DNA of 64,000 bases from Halorussus halobius (GCF_004765805.1 NZ_SBIU01000004.1:186001-250000), one strand, 5' to 3'. Counted from the stretch's first letter, positions 9,686 through 18,250 are shown. Notes: generated by a model from the sequence alone, not told the origin. Made by a program: numbers and translations.

Positions 9686-10849
9686 TCACTCGTACGCCGG
9701 AATCCCTGTCAGGTCCTCCCCGAGAATCAGCGTGTGGATGTCGTGGGTGCCCTCGTAGGTGTACACCGTCTCCATGTTCGCCATGTGGCGCATCGGCGAG
9801 TAGTCGGTGGTGATGCCGTTGCCGCCCAGCATCTCGCGGGCGACTCTGGACTGGTCGCGGGCCATCCGGACGTTGTTTCGCTTCGCCATCGAGACGTGCT
9901 GGGGCCGCAGGTCGCCCCGCTCCTTCAGGTCCGCGAGCCGGTGGGCCAGCAGTTGGCTCGTCGTTATCTGGGTCGCCATCTCGGCGAGCTTGTCCTGTTG
10001 CATCTGGAAGCGCGCGATGGGACCGCCGAACTGGTCGCGGTCGGTGGCGTACTCCCGAGCGGTCTCGAAGCTGTCGCGGGCCGCGCCGACCGCGCCCCAC
10101 GCGATGCCGTACCGGGCCTGCGTGAGACACGACAGCGGCCCCTTCATCCCCTCGACGCCGGGCAGGACGGCGTCCTCGGGGACGTACACGTCGTCGAGCC
10201 CGATTTCGCCGGTCACCGACGCGCGCATCGAGAGCTTGTCGTCGATTTTGTTCGTGGTCACGCCGTCGCGGTCGGTCTCCACCAGAAAGCCCCGGACCGG
10301 GTTCTCGTCGGCCGAGCGGTCCCGGGCCCACACCACCGCCACGTCGGCGATGGGCGAGTTGGTTATCCACGTCTTCGAGCCGTTGAGGACGTACTCGCCG
10401 GCGTCCTTTTGGGCGTGCGTCTCCATCCCGGCGGGGTTCGAGCCGTGTTCGGGTTCCGTGAGGCCGAAACAGCCGACCAGTTCGCCCTCGCCGAGGCCCG
10501 GCAGCCAGCGCTCCTTCTGCTCTTCGGAGCCGTAGGCGTGGATGGGATACATCACGAGCGCGCCCTGCACGCTCGCCATCGACCGGATGCCCGAGTCGCC
10601 GGCCTCCAACTCCTGCATCAGCAGTCCGTACGCCGTCTCGCTGACGTTGGGCGAGCCGTACCCCTCCAGGTTGGGCGCGTAAAAGCCCATCTCGCCCATC
10701 TCGGGGATGAGGTCGGTGGGGAAGGTGCCCGCCTCGAAGTGGTCGCCGATGTCGGGCTTGACCTGCTCGTCGACGAACTCGCGGGCGGTGTCCCGAATCA
10801 GGCGCTCTTCCTCCTCGAGGTCCGACTCCAGTGAAACGTAATCGAGCAT
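9686..10849 (-). CDS. Acyl-CoA dehydrogenase, glutaryl-CoA dehydrogenase-like
   Basis: A 387-residue flavoprotein of the acyl-CoA dehydrogenase superfamily. Blocks include GCFGLTEPEHGSNP (FAD and substrate binding), GSKTWITNSPIADV, RYGIAWGAVGAA, KRNNVRMARDQSR, AREMLGGNGI and, near the C terminus, TYEGTHDIHTLILG with the catalytic Glu. The last block and TKTWITNSP-type region closely resemble glutaryl-CoA dehydrogenases, which oxidise and decarboxylate glutaryl-CoA to crotonyl-CoA, though other short-chain substrates are possible. The frame stays open upstream to 11071, but that extension is Arg/Pro shadow; 10849 is the family start. No electron-transfer flavoprotein genes are adjacent. Confidence 0.92.
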   Translation of the reverse strand: MLDYVSLESDLEEEERLIRDTAREFVDEQVKPDIGDHFEAGTFPTDLIPEMGEMGFYAPNLEGYGSPNVSETAYGLLMQELEAGDSGIRSMASVQGALVMYPIHAYGSEEQKERWLPGLGEGELVGCFGLTEPEHGSNPAGMETHAQKDAGEYVLNGSKTWITNSPIADVAVVWARDRSADENPVRGFLVETDRDGVTTNKIDDKLSMRASVTGEIGLDDVYVPEDAVLPGVEGMKGPLSCLTQARYGIAWGAVGAARDSFETAREYATDRDQFGGPIARFQMQQDKLAEMATQITTSQLLAHRLADLKERGDLRPQHVSMAKRNNVRMARDQSRVAREMLGGNGITTDYSPMRHMANMETVYTYEGTHDIHTLILGEDLTGIPAYE

Positions 10850-10884
10850 GCCGGGAGGTCCGGCGGGGAGCGTGAAAAACGCTC

Positions 10885-11391
10885 CTACTCGCTCTGTGGC
10901 GAGTTCGAGGGGTAGCCGAACCGCGCGAAGTAGCTCCGCCGGAAGAGGTACACCGTCGGCACGGCGTAGAGGAGGGCCAGCAGAGCGACGAACCACGACG
11001 CTGCCGACGGCAGGTCCCACCCGCCGTAGTGGCCGACGATAGCGCCGGTGGCGAACAGCGGGAGGCTCCACCCCGTGACGACGACCGTGACGCCGACCAG
11101 ACCCGTGAGGTGGTCGTGCAGCCAGCCGGTCTCCTCGGTCACCTCGACGAACGTGGTCTCGACGACGAGCAGGAGCGCCAGCGCCGTCGAGACGACTATC
11201 GACGCAGAGCCGAGTACGCTCGCAGCGTTCAGGAACGGGTCGAGCTCGGTCGAGGTCCGAGTGGTCGCGACGAACGCGACGCCGGCGACGAGGACGGTCG
11301 CGACGACGAAGTCCAGTTCCAGGAGCGTCAGCGCGGTGTCCCGATGGGTTGCGGTTCCGGACCGTCTGCGGGTGGAGCTACTGTCGCCCAT
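10885..11391 (-). CDS. Four-helix membrane protein of unknown function
   Basis: A 168-residue protein with a basic Ser/Arg-rich N terminus (MGDSSSTRRRSG) and about four transmembrane helices. A charged segment (VEVTEETGWLHDHL) lies between helices two and three, and it ends FRRSYFARFGYPSNSPQSE. An in-frame ATG exists at 11421, but the AT-rich ATTAATGAAGTATC tract (11410-11424) sits about 26 bases ahead of 11391 and looks like the TATA box, so 11391 is preferred. It lies just upstream of the acyl-CoA dehydrogenase on the same strand. I recognise no family. Confidence 0.7.
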   Translation of the reverse strand: MGDSSSTRRRSGTATHRDTALTLLELDFVVATVLVAGVAFVATTRTSTELDPFLNAASVLGSASIVVSTALALLLVVETTFVEVTEETGWLHDHLTGLVGVTVVVTGWSLPLFATGAIVGHYGGWDLPSAASWFVALLALLYAVPTVYLFRRSYFARFGYPSNSPQSE

Positions 11392-11470
11392 GCGACCACT
11401 TCGGAGTACCAGATACTTCATTAATCTGGTCCGGGCCGAACTCTGCCGGCCCGGCGGTGCCGACGCGCGG

Positions 11471-11896
11471 CTACAGCGCCACGTTCTCGTCCCTGTCCGT
11501 GGCGACGTCCAGGTACGCGTCGGCCTGCTCGGCGTGCGGGCCGCGCTCGACCACGCCGGCGGTCTCGTCGTACTCGACCAGCCCCATCATCGACAGCTTC
11601 GGTAGCTGGGAGTGGCGCAGCGAGGTCCGCACGCGGTCGCAGTGCTCCTCGGACACGAGGCCGATGGGCTTGCCGGTCTCCCACTCCGCGACCGCCTCGA
11701 CCACCGCCGGAATCTCCGCCGGGGACTCGACCCCCCGGAGGTACGTGAGGACGTACCGGCTCCGCTTCGAGGACAGCGCGTCGAAGACGTTGTCCTGGGT
11801 CAGTGGGGGCGCGGCGGCGTCGCGCGGCCCGGGGGCGTTCCGGGACTCGTCTCCGTGACCGTCGACTAACCCGTCTTTCATTACCCTCAGGTACAT
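11471..11896 (-). CDS. HTH-type protein with DUF7344-like domain
   Basis: A 141-residue haloarchaeal protein. The central region LTQDNVFDALSSKRSRYVLT begins the winged-helix-like domain seen in many small haloarchaeal regulators (DUF7344 type). It is followed by helices around ETGKPIGLVSEEHCDRVR and a wing-like LSMMGLVEYDETAGVVERG. It probably binds DNA as a dimer; target unknown. The first 30 residues are polar and Pro/Asp-rich. Starts at 11896 (MYLRVM) and 11881 (MKDGLV) are both possible; no clear promoter decides between them. Same orientation as the amidotransferase upstream, but about 100 bases apart. Confidence 0.75.
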   Translation of the reverse strand: MYLRVMKDGLVDGHGDESRNAPGPRDAAAPPLTQDNVFDALSSKRSRYVLTYLRGVESPAEIPAVVEAVAEWETGKPIGLVSEEHCDRVRTSLRHSQLPKLSMMGLVEYDETAGVVERGPHAEQADAYLDVATDRDENVAL

Positions 11897-11994
11897 CTCC
11901 GACGGGGGTGTGGCTGCTGGCTCACAGGTCACACCACTCAAGTACGCTCTCGGTCGAACCGCGCGACAGGAGCGGGACGAGGCGGGAGCGACGG

Positions 11995-12705
11995 TCAGGC
12001 CAGGGTCGCCTCGGGGTCGGCGTCGGACTCGCGGACCTCGCGGGCGAACGCACAGAAGTTCTCGAAGACGAGTTTGGCCTCGCAGGCCGCGCGGTAGTTC
12101 TCCTCGGTGATGCCGTCGAGGACGGCCTCGAGCCGCTCCTCGGGGAGGTCCTTGCCCCTCGTGACCGTCTCGGCGGTCTCGGCGTCGTACTCGGGGTGGA
12201 ACTGGACGCCGAAGACGTTCCCCTTCCGGAAGCCGTGGTTCGAATAGTCGTTGGTCGCGATCTCGGTCGCGCCCGGCGGCAGGTCGACCACCGCGTCCGA
12301 GTGGGTCGTGAAGGCGGTGAACCGCCGGTCGACGCCCTCGAACAGCCGGGCGTCGCCGGTGTGCTCGACCTCTCGGTAGCCGATTTCGTACTCGCCCATG
12401 TCGGCCACCTCGCCGCCGAGGACGTCGGCCAGAAGCTGGTGGCCCCAGCAGACGCCCAGACACGGTAGTCCGGCCTCGACGGCGTCGCGAACCCACGCCT
12501 TCGTGGGCTGAATCCACTCCTCGTCCCAGTACACCGACGACCGCGACCCGGAGACGACCACGCCGTCGAAGTCGAGGGTAGCGGGGAGGTCGCCCCCGGT
12601 CGCGTCGAACTCCGCGAGGTCGGCGTCGAGCTCCCGCCGGAAGTTCCGCCGGGTGTCGTCGCCCTCGTGGGCGGCGTTGATGAACGCGATTCGCAATCGA
12701 CTCAT
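11995..12705 (-). CDS. Class I glutamine amidotransferase domain protein (GMP synthase-like)
   Basis: A 236-residue stand-alone GATase1. The nucleophile elbow GVCWGHQLLADVLGG gives Cys86, and VQFHPEYD supplies His170 and Glu172, so the catalytic triad is intact. The order resembles the amidotransferase-like proteins annotated as GMP synthase homologues rather than the GuaA glutaminase subunit, whose synthetase partner is not nearby. It could release ammonia from glutamine or act on gamma-glutamyl compounds. The start MSRLRIAFINAAHEGDD is chosen because the frame upstream is Arg-rich shadow. Confidence 0.88.
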   Translation of the reverse strand: MSRLRIAFINAAHEGDDTRRNFRRELDADLAEFDATGGDLPATLDFDGVVVSGSRSSVYWDEEWIQPTKAWVRDAVEAGLPCLGVCWGHQLLADVLGGEVADMGEYEIGYREVEHTGDARLFEGVDRRFTAFTTHSDAVVDLPPGATEIATNDYSNHGFRKGNVFGVQFHPEYDAETAETVTRGKDLPEERLEAVLDGITEENYRAACEAKLVFENFCAFAREVRESDADPEATLA

Positions 12706-12791
12706 TGCCCCGAACAAGAGGCTCCGAGGCCAAAAGGCGTTCCGCAGTGGGGAGTTCTGCCGGTATCCGGGACGACTCCGTCTCCGACGCC

Positions 12792-14339
12792 TCACCCCTC
12801 GTCGAATCGCTCCTCGCCCTCGAACTGCCGGCGAAGCGCCGCCCGGTCGAGTTCGCCGGTCGGCCGCCGTGGGAGCGACGCCGCGCGCTCGACCCGCCGG
12901 ACGGTCGCGTCCTCGGGGAGCGCGTCGGCTACGACCGACCGGAGTTCGCCCGGGGTCGCCTCGCCGACGAACGCCGCCAGCACGCCCGCCGAGTCGGGGA
13001 CGACGCCGGCCGCGCTCACGTCCTCGCGGCCCGCCAGCGCGCGCTCGATTTCGCATGGATGGACGCGCTGGCTCGCTTCCCCGATGGTCTCGTTCGCGTG
13101 GCCGAGCAGGTAGTAGTCGCCGTCCTCCCGGGATGCGAGGTCGCCCGTCGACACCCACTCCGGGAACTCGTCGGTCGCTTGCAGTTCGCCGTCGACTGGT
13201 ACGTACCCCCGTGCGGTCACGGGCCCGCGGAACTGGAGTTCGCCGATCCCGCCCTCCGCGACGGTGTCACCGCTCTCGGGGTCGACCAGTCGAACCTCGC
13301 AGTCGGGGAACGGCCGCCCGACGCGGTCGGGAGCCGGGCCGGTGACGTCGTGGGCCCCCTCGGCTCGGCCCGGCGGGACGAGGAGGTTGTTCGGCCCGGT
13401 CTCGGCGCGGCCGTAGGTCCGACACACGGGGACTTCCCGGGCCAGCGCCGCGCGGACGTCTCCCGGGAGCGCCGACCGAGTGGCGGCCCACGCCACGCGC
13501 CCGAAGTCGGTCGCCTCGAACCCGTCGGACTCGACCAGTTCGCGGTACTCGGTCGCGCCGGCGACCAGTGCGGTCACGTCCTCCTCGGCGACGGCCGCGA
13601 GGGTGGACTCCGGGTCGAACGCCCGCAGGACGACGACCCGCCCGCCGACGTACAGCAGCGGGAGCGCCAGCCCCAGCAGCCCGTCGGCGTCCGAGAACGG
13701 CAGGAGCGCGGGCGCGCAGTCGTCGCGGCCGAGCCCCCACGCCGCGACCGCCGTGACGCAGTTCCACTCGACCGCGCGGGCCGGGAGGTCCGCGACGCGC
13801 GAGGCGGTCCGGGGGTCCTCGTCCAGCGACTCGCCCGGCCGATTGCTCCGCGCGCCCTCGCCAACCGCAGGCCGGTCGGCGTCGGCCGTCCCGTGGAGGG
13901 CCAACAGCGAGTCCGCGGGGGCCGGGTCGGCGCGCTCGTACTCGGTGGCGTCCTCGCGGGCGAGTTCCTCGAACGAGACCGACACGTCGTCGGCCACCTC
14001 CCGGACGAGGTCGCGCTGGGCCGCCTCGTGGACGACGAGTTCGGGGTCGACGGCCGCCAGCGGCCCCGCGACGGTCGCGGGCGTGAGCCGGTGGGAGACG
14101 GGCGCGAACGCGCCACCGAGACGGCGGACCGCGAACAGAAGCGCCAGCGTCTCGACCCGGTTGCGCGAGAGGACTGCGACCGCGTCGCCCGGTTCGACCC
14201 CCAGTGTGGCCAGCCGCCGGACCATCGCGTCGGCCTCGGCGTCGAGGTCGGCGTAGCTCACCCGGCGGTCGGCCGAGGCGTCGACCAGCGCGGTCCGATT
14301 CCCCCAGAGGTCGGCGCGCCGCGAGAGCGAGAGCGTCAT
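12792..14339 (-). CDS. Divergent AMP-binding (acyl-CoA synthetase-like) protein lacking core catalytic motifs
   Basis: A 515-residue member of the ANL fold. Recognisable parts: N-terminal WGNRTALVDASADRRVSYADL, LLPFSDADGLLGLALPLL, the A5-like TYGRAETGPNN, the A7-like STGDLASREDGDYYLLGHAN and a C-terminal sub-domain. The A3 phosphate-binding loop (SGTTGxPKG) is replaced by HGTADADRPAVG plus an Asp/Arg-rich insert. The A7 Arg is His (GHANET), and the A10 catalytic Lys is Glu (RRPTGELDRAALR). It therefore probably cannot adenylate acids in the normal way and may be a pseudoenzyme or have another role. The frame is intact and codon use normal, so it is not a simple pseudogene. Confidence 0.8.
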   Translation of the reverse strand: MTLSLSRRADLWGNRTALVDASADRRVSYADLDAEADAMVRRLATLGVEPGDAVAVLSRNRVETLALLFAVRRLGGAFAPVSHRLTPATVAGPLAAVDPELVVHEAAQRDLVREVADDVSVSFEELAREDATEYERADPAPADSLLALHGTADADRPAVGEGARSNRPGESLDEDPRTASRVADLPARAVEWNCVTAVAAWGLGRDDCAPALLPFSDADGLLGLALPLLYVGGRVVVLRAFDPESTLAAVAEEDVTALVAGATEYRELVESDGFEATDFGRVAWAATRSALPGDVRAALAREVPVCRTYGRAETGPNNLLVPPGRAEGAHDVTGPAPDRVGRPFPDCEVRLVDPESGDTVAEGGIGELQFRGPVTARGYVPVDGELQATDEFPEWVSTGDLASREDGDYYLLGHANETIGEASQRVHPCEIERALAGREDVSAAGVVPDSAGVLAAFVGEATPGELRSVVADALPEDATVRRVERAASLPRRPTGELDRAALRRQFEGEERFDEG

Positions 14340-14663
14340 GCCCAGCGGTTCGACGCGGGCGACCGTAGGCGTTGTTGCGGCTTCGGAGCGGAGGTGTTTT
14401 GTACCGGCGGGAGAGAGGGACGGTAGGCGGCACGGTCGAACAGCGACCTTTCGACGCGCGTGGTCTCCACGTGCGTTTCGCTGCCGACCTACCCCGTCTC
14501 TCTAACGCTCGCGAGCGACTGCTATCGCCGCCTCGAAAGCGGACGACCGGTCGCCCCGCCAAGCGACAGTAACCGCTGGGTGCGAGCGGGACGGGGCAGG
14601 GCGTGAGGGCGACGACGTCCGGAGACGGAGCGCTCAAGACGCCCGCTCACGTAACCACGGCCA
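14340..14663. other. Intergenic region without a recognised gene
   Basis: 324 bases between two divergent genes. It contains a slightly AT-richer patch near 14390-14405 that could serve the minus-strand gene and otherwise GC-rich sequence. I see no credible ORF, RNA gene or repeat. Confidence 0.5.
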
Positions 14664-15317
14664 GTGAGTCAAGACGTCCTCACGGCGCTGTTCGGGGACC
14701 CGTTCGCCGCCATGAACACGGTCGGCTTGGTCGCGTTCGCGCTCGTGGGCGCGTCGAAGGCGATTCGCGAGGAGTTCGACCTGTTCGGAATCGCTATCGT
14801 CGGGCTGATGATGGCGTTCGCCGGCGGGGCGACCCGGGACCTCCTCGTGACGCGAGTGCCGCTGGCGCTTCAGACCCCGATAGAAATCTGGTTGGGGCTC
14901 CTCGGCGTCGGGTTGGCGATGGGGCTCAACGTGGTCCTGTCGACGCCGGACACCCACCCGATTACGCTCGTCTCGGACGCTATCGGGCTGGCCGCCTTCA
15001 CGACGACCGGCGCTATCGTCGCGACCGAGGCGGGCGTCTCGGCGTTCGGCGTCGTCGCGATCGGGACCATCAACGCCGTCGGCGGCGGTGCGGTCGCGGA
15101 CGTCCTCCTGAATCGGTCCCCGTTCATCCTCTTCGAGGATTTCTACGCGAGCTGTTCGGTGCTGGGCGGGACCGCCTACGTCCTTCTATCGAGCGTCGCG
15201 GGCGTCGACGGCGTCGCCGCGGCCGTGTGTGCGGGCACGACCGTCCTGGTCCGGTTGGTCGCGGTGTCGTACGATTGGCACGTCCCGACCGTACAGGAGT
15301 TGGGGTTGCGTAGCTGA
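14664..15317 (+). CDS. TRIC-type cation channel family protein (UPF0126/YadS-like)
   Basis: A 217-residue protein with seven hydrophobic helices in the two-repeat layout of prokaryotic TRIC channels. Repeat one: LVAFALVGASKA and FAGGATRDLL. Repeat two: LAAFTTTGAIVA and AVGGGAVADVLL. The paired G-G-x-x-x-D kinks form the pore in characterised TRIC proteins, which are homotrimeric potassium-permeable channels. The start is a GTG at 14664 (MSQDVLTALFG); the first ATG at 14712 would cut the first helix. Substrate and role in this organism are inferred from family only. Confidence 0.88.
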   Translation: MSQDVLTALFGDPFAAMNTVGLVAFALVGASKAIREEFDLFGIAIVGLMMAFAGGATRDLLVTRVPLALQTPIEIWLGLLGVGLAMGLNVVLSTPDTHPITLVSDAIGLAAFTTTGAIVATEAGVSAFGVVAIGTINAVGGGAVADVLLNRSPFILFEDFYASCSVLGGTAYVLLSSVAGVDGVAAAVCAGTTVLVRLVAVSYDWHVPTVQELGLRS

Positions 15318-15383
15318 CCGGACCGCGACGAACCGACGACGAACGCGGGGTCGGAAGCCGAGTGGACCATCGTCGCGCTCCAC

Positions 15384-16190
15384 TCAGTCCGCCCGCTGTG
15401 CCTCCAGAAATCCGACCAGCGCGTCGTTGACCGCCTTCGACCGTTCCACGAAGAAGAGGCGTTCGCCGGGGAACTCGCGGAACTCGCCCTTGGGCAGTCC
15501 CTCTGCGAGCAGGCGGCCGTCCTCGGGCGGGACCACCCCGTCGCTCGCGCCGTGGAGGACGAGCGCGGGTTGCGTGACCTCGTAGAGCCAGTCGCTGGCG
15601 TCGAAGTCGGCCATCGCGTCGAGGCGGGCCCGCGCCGCCTCGCGGTCGGCGTCCTCGGCGCGCCGCCACGTCACGATTCGCTCGACGAGGTCGTCGCTCG
15701 CCAGCAGTTCCTCGCCCGCGACCGGGTCGAGCGACCGCCGGACGGCGTCGGGGTCGCCCGGGTCCGGAGCCAGTCGCTCTCGCAGTTCCGGGCGAATCGG
15801 GGCGGCCCGCGGACCGCCGGCCGAGGTGCCGAGGAGTGCGAGCGAGTCGGCCCGCGAGTACTCGCGGGCGTACTGGAGTGCGACCATCCCGCCCAGTCCC
15901 GCGCCGACGAGGTGGGCCGTCCGCGTCCCGCAGTCGGCCAGCACCGCGTCGAGGTCGTCGGCCATCGCGGCGACGCCGTACGCGCCGGTCCGGTCGGGGG
16001 CGTCCGAATCGCCCGCACCCCGCAGGTCGGGAATCACCACCTCGAAGGGGCCGGCCAGCGCGGGGTACTGCCAGCTCCACTGCCACGCGCCGTACCCCGC
16101 GTCGGCGAGCAGGACGACCGTCTCCCCGGTCGCGCCGTCCCCGTCGACCTCGTAGTGAATCGCGACGCCGTCGGCGTCCGCGTAGGGCAT
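15384..16190 (-). CDS. Alpha/beta-hydrolase fold protein with nucleophile Ser and catalytic His replaced
   Basis: A 268-residue alpha/beta-hydrolase fold protein. Family landmarks are present: YEVDGDGATGETVVLL strand, DLRGAGDSDAP loop, AMADDLDAVLADCG helix and LVLHGASDGVVPPEDG acid-strand. At the nucleophile elbow, where GxSxGG is expected, the sequence is VGAGLGGMVALQYA, so the Ser position is Gly. Where the catalytic His normally precedes a final helix (GHxxxxE), it reads FPGERLFFVERSKAVND without His. The fold is intact, so this may be a non-catalytic or cofactor-free-type member rather than an esterase. The frame is open further upstream, but the start MPYADADGVAIHY fits the fold. Confidence 0.82.
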   Translation of the reverse strand: MPYADADGVAIHYEVDGDGATGETVVLLADAGYGAWQWSWQYPALAGPFEVVIPDLRGAGDSDAPDRTGAYGVAAMADDLDAVLADCGTRTAHLVGAGLGGMVALQYAREYSRADSLALLGTSAGGPRAAPIRPELRERLAPDPGDPDAVRRSLDPVAGEELLASDDLVERIVTWRRAEDADREAARARLDAMADFDASDWLYEVTQPALVLHGASDGVVPPEDGRLLAEGLPKGEFREFPGERLFFVERSKAVNDALVGFLEAQRAD

Positions 16191-16305
16191 GCACGCGTGT
16201 TCGGGCGGCCGGCGCTTCAATCGTTTCGTTCGACCCGCAGAGACGGCGTCGAACTCGTCTTCCGCTGGATTTTTGCGTCCGGTTCGGAAAGTACCGTCAC
16301 GATTC

Positions 16306-16521
16306 GTGGGCGGGCACGACCTCAAAACGGCGGTGTTGGTCCTTTCCGTCGCGGTCGGCGTCCTCCTCGTCGTCCCGGCACTCGTCTTCCCCGAGGCGTC
16401 CTGTCTGAGTCGGGGGCCCCATCACACAGTATGCGAAATCGGACGCGTTCCGACGCTGGTCGTGTTACTTCTCGTCGTCGTGGCGTTACCGATTACGACC
16501 TGGGTGGTCGACCCGGAGTGA
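16306..16521 (+). CDS. Small two-helix membrane protein
   Basis: A 71-residue protein from a GTG at 16306 (MGGHDLKTAVLVLSVAVGVL). It has two hydrophobic helices (about 8-26 and 48-65) joined by a loop with two Cys (ASCLSRGPHHTVCEIG) that could form a disulfide. A TTTTTG tract at 16270-16275 lies ~33 bases upstream. The frame is open further 5', but that part is Arg-rich shadow over the divergent hydrolase start. Function unknown. Confidence 0.6.
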   Translation: MGGHDLKTAVLVLSVAVGVLLVVPALVFPEASCLSRGPHHTVCEIGRVPTLVVLLLVVVALPITTWVVDPE

Positions 16522-16582
16522 CCGGTCGCGGGGGCCGCCCGTATCCGGGGCTTTTTGCCACCGGTCCGTCAACCCGGGACCC

Positions 16583-17776
16583 ATGAAGGCCATCAAGGAC
16601 AGCGTTCACGACCACGTCCCCGTCTGCGACCTCGCGGCCGACCTGCTCGACACGCCCGCCCTCCAGCGGCTCCGACACGTCAAGCAGCTCAGCACGGTCC
16701 GGCTGGTCTACCCCTCGGCCAACCACACCCGGTTCGAGCACAGCCTCGGCGTCTACCACCTCGCCCGGCGCGCGCTCGACAGCCTCGGCGTCGACGGCGA
16801 GCGCGCCAAGACCGTCCGGGCGGCCGCCCTGCTCCACGACGTCGGCCACGGGCCGTACGGCCACCAGACCGAGGGCATCATCCAGCGCCGGCTGGGCCGC
16901 CACCACGACGAGGTGGGCGACCTGCTCGCGGGCGACCAGCGGGCCGACGACCGGCCCGCGGACGACCGCCTCGCGGCGGTGCTCGCGTCGCACGGCCTCG
17001 ACCCCGGCGAGGTCGCCGCGCTGGTGTCGGGCGAGGGGAAGCTGGGCCAGCTCGTCGCGGGCGAGCTCGACGTCGACCGGATGGACTACCTCGTGCGCGA
17101 CGCCCACCACACCGGCGTTCCCTACGGCACCATCGACTACTCGCGGCTGCTGGCGGCGCTCCGGTTCCGCGACGGCGACCTCGTGCTCTCGGAAGGAAAC
17201 GTCCGGACCGCCGAGGGGACGCTGGTCGCCCGCGCGCTGATGAACGCCACGGTGTATCGCCATCACGTCTCGCGCATCGCGGGCGCGATGCTCGAACGCG
17301 CCGGCGAGCGCCTGCTGGATTCGACCGGCCTCGACGCCGAGACGTTCGCCCGGATGACCGACGACCGCCTGCTGGGCGCGCTCCGGGACTGCGACGCCAC
17401 CGCCGACGCCGCCCGGCGGCTCGAACGCCGCGACCTCTACAAGCGCGCGATGTGGGCCAAGCGCGAGGCGGTGCCCGACGCGGTCGTGGCCGCCGACCAC
17501 GAGGAGGTCCGGGCGTTCGAGCGCGAGATCGCGGACGTGGCCGACGTCGCCCCGGAGGCCGTGCTGGTCGACGCGCCCGACGACCCAGGGATGCCCGAGA
17601 CCTCGACCCGCGTGGTCGTCGACGGCGAGGTCCGACGGCTGGCCGACGAATCGCCGGTAGTCGAGGGGCTGCGCGCGGCGGGGCGCGCCCAGTGGCGACT
17701 GGGCGTGTACGCGCCCGAAGAGCGGGTTCCCGAGGTCGGCGCGGCGGCAGAGCGCGTGCTGGGCGTCGAGGCGTAG
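16583..17776 (+). CDS. HD-domain phosphohydrolase (dGTPase/SAMHD1-like)
   Basis: A 397-residue HD-superfamily protein. The metal-binding motifs are FEHSLGVYHLARRA (His53), LLHDVGHGPYGHQTE (His85-Asp86) and ELDVDRMDYLVRDA (distal Asp). The opening KAIKDSVHDHVPVCDLAADL and TPALQRLRHVKQLS are typical of the YdhJ/SAMHD1-like branch, which hydrolyses nucleotides or related phosphoesters. The C-terminal half is a helical domain with many acidic residues. It probably acts on nucleotides in the cytoplasm; the precise substrate is not determinable. The start at 16583 is the only plausible one. The short gap to the upstream small membrane protein suggests possible co-transcription. Confidence 0.9.
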   Translation: MKAIKDSVHDHVPVCDLAADLLDTPALQRLRHVKQLSTVRLVYPSANHTRFEHSLGVYHLARRALDSLGVDGERAKTVRAAALLHDVGHGPYGHQTEGIIQRRLGRHHDEVGDLLAGDQRADDRPADDRLAAVLASHGLDPGEVAALVSGEGKLGQLVAGELDVDRMDYLVRDAHHTGVPYGTIDYSRLLAALRFRDGDLVLSEGNVRTAEGTLVARALMNATVYRHHVSRIAGAMLERAGERLLDSTGLDAETFARMTDDRLLGALRDCDATADAARRLERRDLYKRAMWAKREAVPDAVVAADHEEVRAFEREIADVADVAPEAVLVDAPDDPGMPETSTRVVVDGEVRRLADESPVVEGLRAAGRAQWRLGVYAPEERVPEVGAAAERVLGVEA

Positions 17777-17824
17777 CCCCGAGACAAACGACCGGCGTAG
17801 CCGGCGGGCACTCGCCCGGCGCGA

Positions 17825-17923
17825 TTGCGGTAGCGTGTGGTTGCGGTGCTGTGCTGTACGGTTGCGGTAGCGTGTGGTTGCGGTGCTGTGCTGTACGGTT
17901 GCGGTAGCGTGTGGTTGCGGTGC
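17825..17923 (+). repeat. 37-bp tandem repeat, about 2.7 units
   Basis: Units begin at 17825, 17862 and 17899, each starting TTGCGGTAGCGTGTGGTTGC and continuing to CTGTACGG. The first two are identical over the full 37 bases; the third is cut after 25. The unit contains smaller internal GCGGTRGC-type echoes. Confidence 0.9.
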
Positions 17924-17983
17924 CATGTGGCTTCTCAGAGGCATCAGCAGAAGCTAGCGTCGTACCTGCGTCCACGTTTACGA

Positions 17984-18073
17984 GAAGTCGACCAAGCTAG
18001 CTTCTACGGAATTACGCGAAGTCGACCAAGCTAGCTTCTACGGAATTACGCGAAGTCGACCAAGCTAGCTTCT
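17984..18073 (+). repeat. 34-bp tandem repeat with an AAGCTAGCTT palindrome, about 2.7 units
   Basis: Units begin at 17984, 18018 and 18052, each starting GAAGTCGACCAAGCTAGCTT and spaced exactly 34 bases. The first two run on through CTACGGAATTACGC; the third ends in CTGCC. Each unit holds the perfect 10-base palindrome AAGCTAGCTT. A related AAGCTAGC also occurs at 17951 and near 53787. Confidence 0.9.
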
Positions 18074-18250
18074 GCCGGAACCTATGAGAGCCGCACCCTC
18101 ACACCTCCCCAGCCTCCTCGCTCACTACGTTCGCTCGTCCCTCGCGCACGTTACTCGCGCGCGCCGGACGCAAAACCGGTAGGCGGACGCACAAGACCGT
18201 CTGGCGAGCGAACAAGACCGTCTGGCGGGCGCACGAACTGCGAAGTCGCT

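Larger units (their letters stand above)
17777..18250. other. Repeat-rich intergenic region between the HD protein and priL
   Basis: 474 non-coding bases carrying two unrelated tandem arrays (37-bp and 34-bp units). A stretch (18082-18165) matches a dispersed CTCCCCAGCCTC-type element also seen near 36235 and 53830. A third minor pair of ~21-bp units (ACAAGACCGTCTGGCGAGCG and the following copy) lies at 18190-18235. No gene is evident. Confidence 0.7.

Noticed and set aside
9686..11071. Longer acyl-CoA dehydrogenase with a 74-residue extension
   Set aside because: The extension is an Arg/Pro-rich shadow of the four-helix membrane gene; family members start at MLDYVSLESDL.
17825..17923. Small proteins encoded by the 37-base repeats
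   Set aside because: Open frames exist on both strands but only repeat short GCGGT-type words; no start, promoter or coding bias.
17984..18073. CRISPR array
   Set aside because: The 34-base units are directly abutting with no spacers, and no cas genes are nearby.
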